Positions 52,175-55,441 of a stretch of 55,441 bases of DNA are shown here, one piece after another. Within the stretch, counting starts at the first letter, position 1; each line of letters starts with the position of its first letter. The stretch is taken from the NCBI GenBank assembly GCA_022426155.1, contig JAKMEE010000028.1:1-55441 (forward strand), written 5' to 3'. Position numbers and translations under genes: made by a program. The stretch is from Candidatus Poseidonia sp. (GTDB taxonomy: Archaea > Thermoplasmatota > Poseidoniia > Poseidoniales > Poseidoniaceae). The notes below the pieces were generated by a model, which saw nothing but the letters and a program-made list of their open reading frames with translations, did no database searches and had not been told where the DNA came from.

Positions 52175-54274
52175 ATGATGGAAAATATACCTCTAATTGC
52201 TGCGGGAACTGGCCTTATTGGGCTAATTATCGCATTTGTATTGTACCAACAAGTGAATAAAGTAAAAATCGACAATGAGAAAGTTGCCGACATCACTCAA
52301 GAAATCCAAGATGGCGCTATGGCCTTCTTGTTTGCAGAATACAAAGTACTCTCAATCTTCGTTGTTGTTGTGGGTATACTGCTCTCGCAATTGAACGATA
52401 TCGAAACATCGATTGCTTTCTTTGCTGGTGCACTTGCATCAGTGGCAGCCGGCTTCTCTGGAATGCGAGCCGCCACCTCTGCCAACGGTCGCACGGCCAT
52501 GGCTGCAAAAACCGACGGTCGTGCTGGTGCTCTGGCAGTCTCATACAACGGCGGAGCCGTGATGGGACTTTCCGTAGGTGGACTTGGTCTTCTTGGAATC
52601 TCACTCGTCGCTTACTGGCTCGGTGCTGGAGAAGCCAATGCAGCAGGTGACCTCAATGTCATCAGTGCTGCAGCAGGATTCGGAATGGGCGCCTCATCCA
52701 TTGCCCTCTTCGCTCGTGTTGGCGGTGGAATCTATACCAAGGCCGCTGACGTCGGTGCTGATTTGGTTGGTAAAGTCGAAGCAGGTATTCCAGAAGACGA
52801 CCCACGCAACCCCGGTGTCATCGCTGACAACGTTGGAGACAACGTCGGTGACGTGGCTGGTATGGGTGCAGATATTTTCGAATCTTTTGTTGGTTCCATC
52901 ATCGCCGCTATGATCATTGCCAACGAATTTGGGAGTGAAGTCAGCGCTGCAGACTATGTCCTCATGCCCATTCTCCTTGGATTCATCGGCTACACCGCAT
53001 CTATCATTGGTGTCTTCTCTATGGCCGTCCTCAAGAACGGCAACGACCCCGCTGCTGCTCTCCGTAACACGACCTTCATCGCTGCTGCGCTCTTCTGGGC
53101 TGGCGGCTATCTCGCCATCCAGCAAGGACTCATCGACGTCCACAACGCAGTGATGCATTCCGTTGTTCTGGGTAGCATCGTTGGTATTCTCATCGGCTTA
53201 GTGACCGAATACTACACTGGAATCGAACCCGTGTTCGGAATCAAGCCAAAGGCCATCCCTCGCATTGGTGAAATGTCCAAGACTGGACCAGCTACGAATG
53301 CTATTGCAGGACTCTCGGTAGGAATGCAATCGACCTTCATCCCCATTCTTCTCATCGCTGGTGGAATTCTTGGTGCCGACCAATTCGGTAGTCAGATTGG
53401 TACAGACTCCGCTTACGGACTCTACTGTATCGCTATGGCAGCCATGGGAATGCTTGCCACCGTTGGTGTTACCATGACCGTTGATGCTTACGGCCCCGTT
53501 GCAGATAACGCAGGTGGTATCGCAGAGATGAGTGCACTCGGTGACGATGTTCGTGCGATTACTGACGAACTCGACTCCATTGGAAACACCACCGCTGCGG
53601 TTGGGAAAGGATTCGCAATCGGTTCAGCCGCTTTGACTTCCCTTGCTCTGTTTGCCGCATACGTAACAGCAGTTGGCGGCGATCTTTCCCTTGAATTGAC
53701 CAACCCAATGGTTGTGATTGGCCTCCTCATTGGTGGTGGCCTACCCTTCGTTGTTGCTGCCATGACCATGACCTCTGTGGGTCGTGCTGCTGGTGATATG
53801 GTGGTTGAAATCCGACGACAATTCAAAGAAATCCCAGGACTTCTCGAAGGAAAGGAAGGTGTCAAGCCCGATTCCCAAACCTGTGTTGACATTTCAACCA
53901 AGGCCGCTTTGCGAGAGATGGTTGGACCGGGTATTGTGGCTGTTCTTGCTCCAGTGATTGTTGGGTTCGTACTCGGCACCCAAGCCTTGGGTGGTATGCT
54001 TGCAGGTTCTCTTGTGACCGGCGTTCTCATGGCTCTCTTCATGGCCAATGCAGGTGGTGCTTGGGATAATGCCAAGAAAGCCATTGAACAAGGTCATATT
54101 GACGGAGCCAAGAAAGGAGACGATGCTCACGATGCAGCTGTGATCGGGGATACTGTTGGTGACCCATTCAAGGACACCTCTGGTCCTTCGTTGAACATCC
54201 TCATCAAATTGATGTCCATTGTGGCCGTGGTTCTCGCTGGTACGGGCGAGCTTACAAAGAACGGTTTGCTCTGA
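52175..54274 (+). CDS. hppA: Membrane-bound ion-translocating pyrophosphatase, K+-dependent type
   Basis: A 699-residue polytopic pump that couples PPi hydrolysis to H+ or Na+ export, with about 16 membrane helices. The active-site motifs are intact: [20 protein letters not shown] (about 216-235), [12 protein letters not shown] (about 438-449), and a late [18 protein letters not shown]. The segment [10 protein letters not shown] (about 469-478) has Ala where K+-independent pumps carry Lys, which marks the K+-dependent class; whether H+, Na+ or both are moved cannot be read reliably. AGGTG lies 6 bases before the ATG, and a second ATG follows immediately. It is the only gene here with a long upstream region (208 bases), consistent with strong or regulated expression. 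Confidence 0.97.
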   Translation: MMENIPLIAAGTGLIGLIIAFVLYQQVNKVKIDNEKVADITQEIQDGAMAFLFAEYKVLSIFVVVVGILLSQLNDIETSIAFFAGALASVAAGFSGMRAATSANGRTAMAAKTDGRAGALAVSYNGGAVMGLSVGGLGLLGISLVAYWLGAGEANAAGDLNVISAAAGFGMGASSIALFARVGGGIYTKAADVGADLVGKVEAGIPEDDPRNPGVIADNVGDNVGDVAGMGADIFESFVGSIIAAMIIANEFGSEVSAADYVLMPILLGFIGYTASIIGVFSMAVLKNGNDPAAALRNTTFIAAALFWAGGYLAIQQGLIDVHNAVMHSVVLGSIVGILIGLVTEYYTGIEPVFGIKPKAIPRIGEMSKTGPATNAIAGLSVGMQSTFIPILLIAGGILGADQFGSQIGTDSAYGLYCIAMAAMGMLATVGVTMTVDAYGPVADNAGGIAEMSALGDDVRAITDELDSIGNTTAAVGKGFAIGSAALTSLALFAAYVTAVGGDLSLELTNPMVVIGLLIGGGLPFVVAAMTMTSVGRAAGDMVVEIRRQFKEIPGLLEGKEGVKPDSQTCVDISTKAALREMVGPGIVAVLAPVIVGFVLGTQALGGMLAGSLVTGVLMALFMANAGGAWDNAKKAIEQGHIDGAKKGDDAHDAAVIGDTVGDPFKDTSGPSLNILIKLMSIVAVVLAGTGELTKNGLL

Positions 54275-54330
54275 GATTTCATTGAGTTCTCAAGCGTTAG
54301 CCTTTCAAGAGGGACCGTTGACGGGTAGTT

Positions 54331-55287
54331 ATGCGAAGCCCATGGTTCCTGAGTATCCTCATGCTCTCAATCAGCCTAGCTGGTTGTCTGGATGGTCCCG
54401 TTGTTAACTCTAATACAATGGGTGATACCACTGAAGAAGAGTTAGCATTACCAGTTTGGGAAGTTGGAGATCAGTGGATCTACACCTTCATTACGCCTCA
54501 ATTCGGAGAAGATAGCGCACGTCTGGTTGTTGCAGAAACCGAAGATGAGAACGGCCTCTACCGCCTTGGTATTTCCTCTGAAAGAGAAGCACAACGTCAT
54601 GCTGTGATAAATCACAACCCCTTCCTGGGTCGCATCACCATGGATGGTTTGTCAGTTTACGAACAGGGTGATCCTCAGCCAGTGTTCAACTTCCCTTGGT
54701 CCTTGGGCGATACATGGACGTTCACCCTCCTCGGGCAAGATTGGACTGCAAGTACCGTTTCTATCTACGATGGAGTGGTTGATGTCGTCGCCACATCGGA
54801 TGACGGTCACGACCTCATCTATGCTTTCAGTGGTCGAAGCGGATTCCTTGATTCTTTGGTGTGGACCGACGCTGAAGGAACGGAGCAACTTCGCATGGAG
54901 TTGACCCAAACAAGAACCGGATACGAAGGAGATGTTTACTTCTATCAAGCCCGTGACCTTCTCGATTCAGTGTATGAGAGCAATGAGAATGACTTGTACG
55001 ATTCATTCGTTGATAGTGGCCACCCAGATGGAAGTGATTGGGATGTCTTGGTTTGGTACATTGACGTTGCCATTTCAGGAGGGGGGTCAGGGACCTTGAC
55101 TATGAAAGACCATCAAGGAGCCTCGCCTCTAACTCGTGCATGGGGTTCAGGTGCAACTGAAAAAGGCGCCATTGGGACCGTTCCCTCACTCTCAGGAGAT
55201 TATTCCTTGACCGTCACCCTGCGTGGACAATCATCCCAACTTCACTTCAAAGTCGCTGGCGGCATCATCACTCAGTGGACTCTGTGA
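54331..55287 (+). CDS. Lipoprotein of unknown function
   Basis: A 318-residue exported protein. The signal peptide ends in SLAGC (Cys19), so it is probably lipid-anchored at the surface, with an acidic linker ([11 protein letters not shown]) after it. The mature part is all-beta and rich in Trp, Asp and Gly ([33 protein letters not shown]); the paired W-x-x-GD-x-W strands suggest a repeated barrel or lipocalin-like fold. No catalytic motif is seen. It lies 56 bases after hppA and 9 bases before an alpha/beta hydrolase gene with which it may be co-transcribed. Confidence 0.75.
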   Translation: MRSPWFLSILMLSISLAGCLDGPVVNSNTMGDTTEEELALPVWEVGDQWIYTFITPQFGEDSARLVVAETEDENGLYRLGISSEREAQRHAVINHNPFLGRITMDGLSVYEQGDPQPVFNFPWSLGDTWTFTLLGQDWTASTVSIYDGVVDVVATSDDGHDLIYAFSGRSGFLDSLVWTDAEGTEQLRMELTQTRTGYEGDVYFYQARDLLDSVYESNENDLYDSFVDSGHPDGSDWDVLVWYIDVAISGGGSGTLTMKDHQGASPLTRAWGSGATEKGAIGTVPSLSGDYSLTVTLRGQSSQLHFKVAGGIITQWTL

Positions 55288-55296
55288 GGTGATTGG

Positions 55297-55441
55297 ATGC
55301 CCACGCTCATCATGATGCATGGGATGACGGGCGATGCCTCAATGATGCGACCCTTTGCAGAAAAAATTCTGCCCGAAGGATGGACACTTCTCGTTCCTGA
55401 AGCGAGGTATAAGCATCCAATGCGAGGAAGAACATGGTGGC
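55297..55441 (+). CDS. Alpha/beta hydrolase, truncated at the window edge
   Basis: The first 48 codons of a gene running off the end. The start ATG has GAGGTGA upstream and the reading frame is open to the last base. The product begins MPTLIMMHGMTGDASMMR, the HG oxyanion-hole strand of alpha/beta hydrolases, followed by a helix and a second strand (WTLLVPEAR). This resembles the carboxylesterase/phospholipase group, which starts with such an HG-x-G-D motif. The catalytic triad lies outside the window. Confidence 0.7.
   Translation, partial: MPTLIMMHGMTGDASMMRPFAEKILPEGWTLLVPEARYKHPMRGRTWW

Noticed and set aside
53488-54084. Minus-strand ORF of 198 codons opposite hppA
   Set aside because: Low-complexity Pro/Ser/Thr/Ala translation that arises from the codon usage of the pump gene on the other strand.
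1-55441. CRISPR arrays, transposons, integrases, tRNA or rRNA genes
   Set aside because: No regularly spaced repeats, no transposase or integrase motifs, and no cloverleaf or rRNA-like sequence recognised by eye; a covariance-model search would be needed to exclude small ncRNAs.

Overview
The window looks like a marine planktonic euryarchaeon of the Marine Group II type (Candidatus Poseidoniales), probably an archaellum-bearing lineage. This assignment rests on gene content, not on a marker phylogeny. The pointers are a complete-looking archaellum operon, an archaeal-type aconitase-X (a mevalonate-5-phosphate dehydratase candidate), membrane pyrophosphatase, giant exported beta-sandwich proteins with a C-terminal membrane anchor, lipoproteins with a bacterial-style lipobox, and peptide and amide hydrolases. 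There are no rRNA genes, insertion sequences, CRISPR arrays or phage genes, and I recognised no tRNA. Coding density is very high: no gap exceeds about 210 bases, and several convergent gene pairs abut or overlap.

Layout. 1-19 kb (mixed strands): a membrane Fe-S oxidoreductase of the ETF:quinone oxidoreductase type, MutY, a Frag1/DRAM-like membrane protein and an SDR reductase, CysS, a membrane-anchored amidohydrolase with a lamin-tail domain, thioredoxin, an S15-type lipoprotein hydrolase, a MutS-like ATPase, an unknown lipoprotein, a BtuF-like metal/cobalamin receptor without a signal peptide, and IleRS. 19-34 kb: a 1709-residue cell-surface protein with a cytoplasmic WW-like tail, glutamine-dependent NAD synthetase, TrhO, a collagen-like/calcium-loop surface protein, a fused aconitase-X, a sugar-nucleotide epimerase, and a minus-strand set of peroxiredoxin, hexapeptide acyltransferase and flavin-reductase-like protein.

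33.9-48.1 kb (plus strand) is the archaellum locus. It begins with three genes I cannot match to any known archaellum component: a small basic helical protein, a 1632-residue exported repeat protein with a polytopic C-terminus, and a coiled-coil plus beta-sandwich protein without a signal peptide. They are closely spaced or overlapping, with strong Shine-Dalgarno (SD) sequences. Two archaellins follow, then an ArlC/D/E-like protein, ArlF with an inserted domain, ArlG, ArlH, ArlI, ArlJ and a small membrane protein. Assembly would need a prepilin peptidase (ArlK) from elsewhere. The three leading genes plus the modified ArlF are the best candidates here for an undescribed system, perhaps a lineage-specific way of anchoring the motor in an unusual envelope.

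48-55.4 kb: a minus-strand DNA-repair operon (PolX, two small proteins, endonuclease III), a small membrane protein, a NifU-C domain protein, membrane pyrophosphatase (ion pumping), a lipoprotein, and a truncated alpha/beta hydrolase at the window edge.

Many genes carry GGAGG, GAGGTG or GGTGA 3-10 bases before the start, and I used these to choose starts, including GTG and TTG starts. Others have no such motif and may be leaderless.
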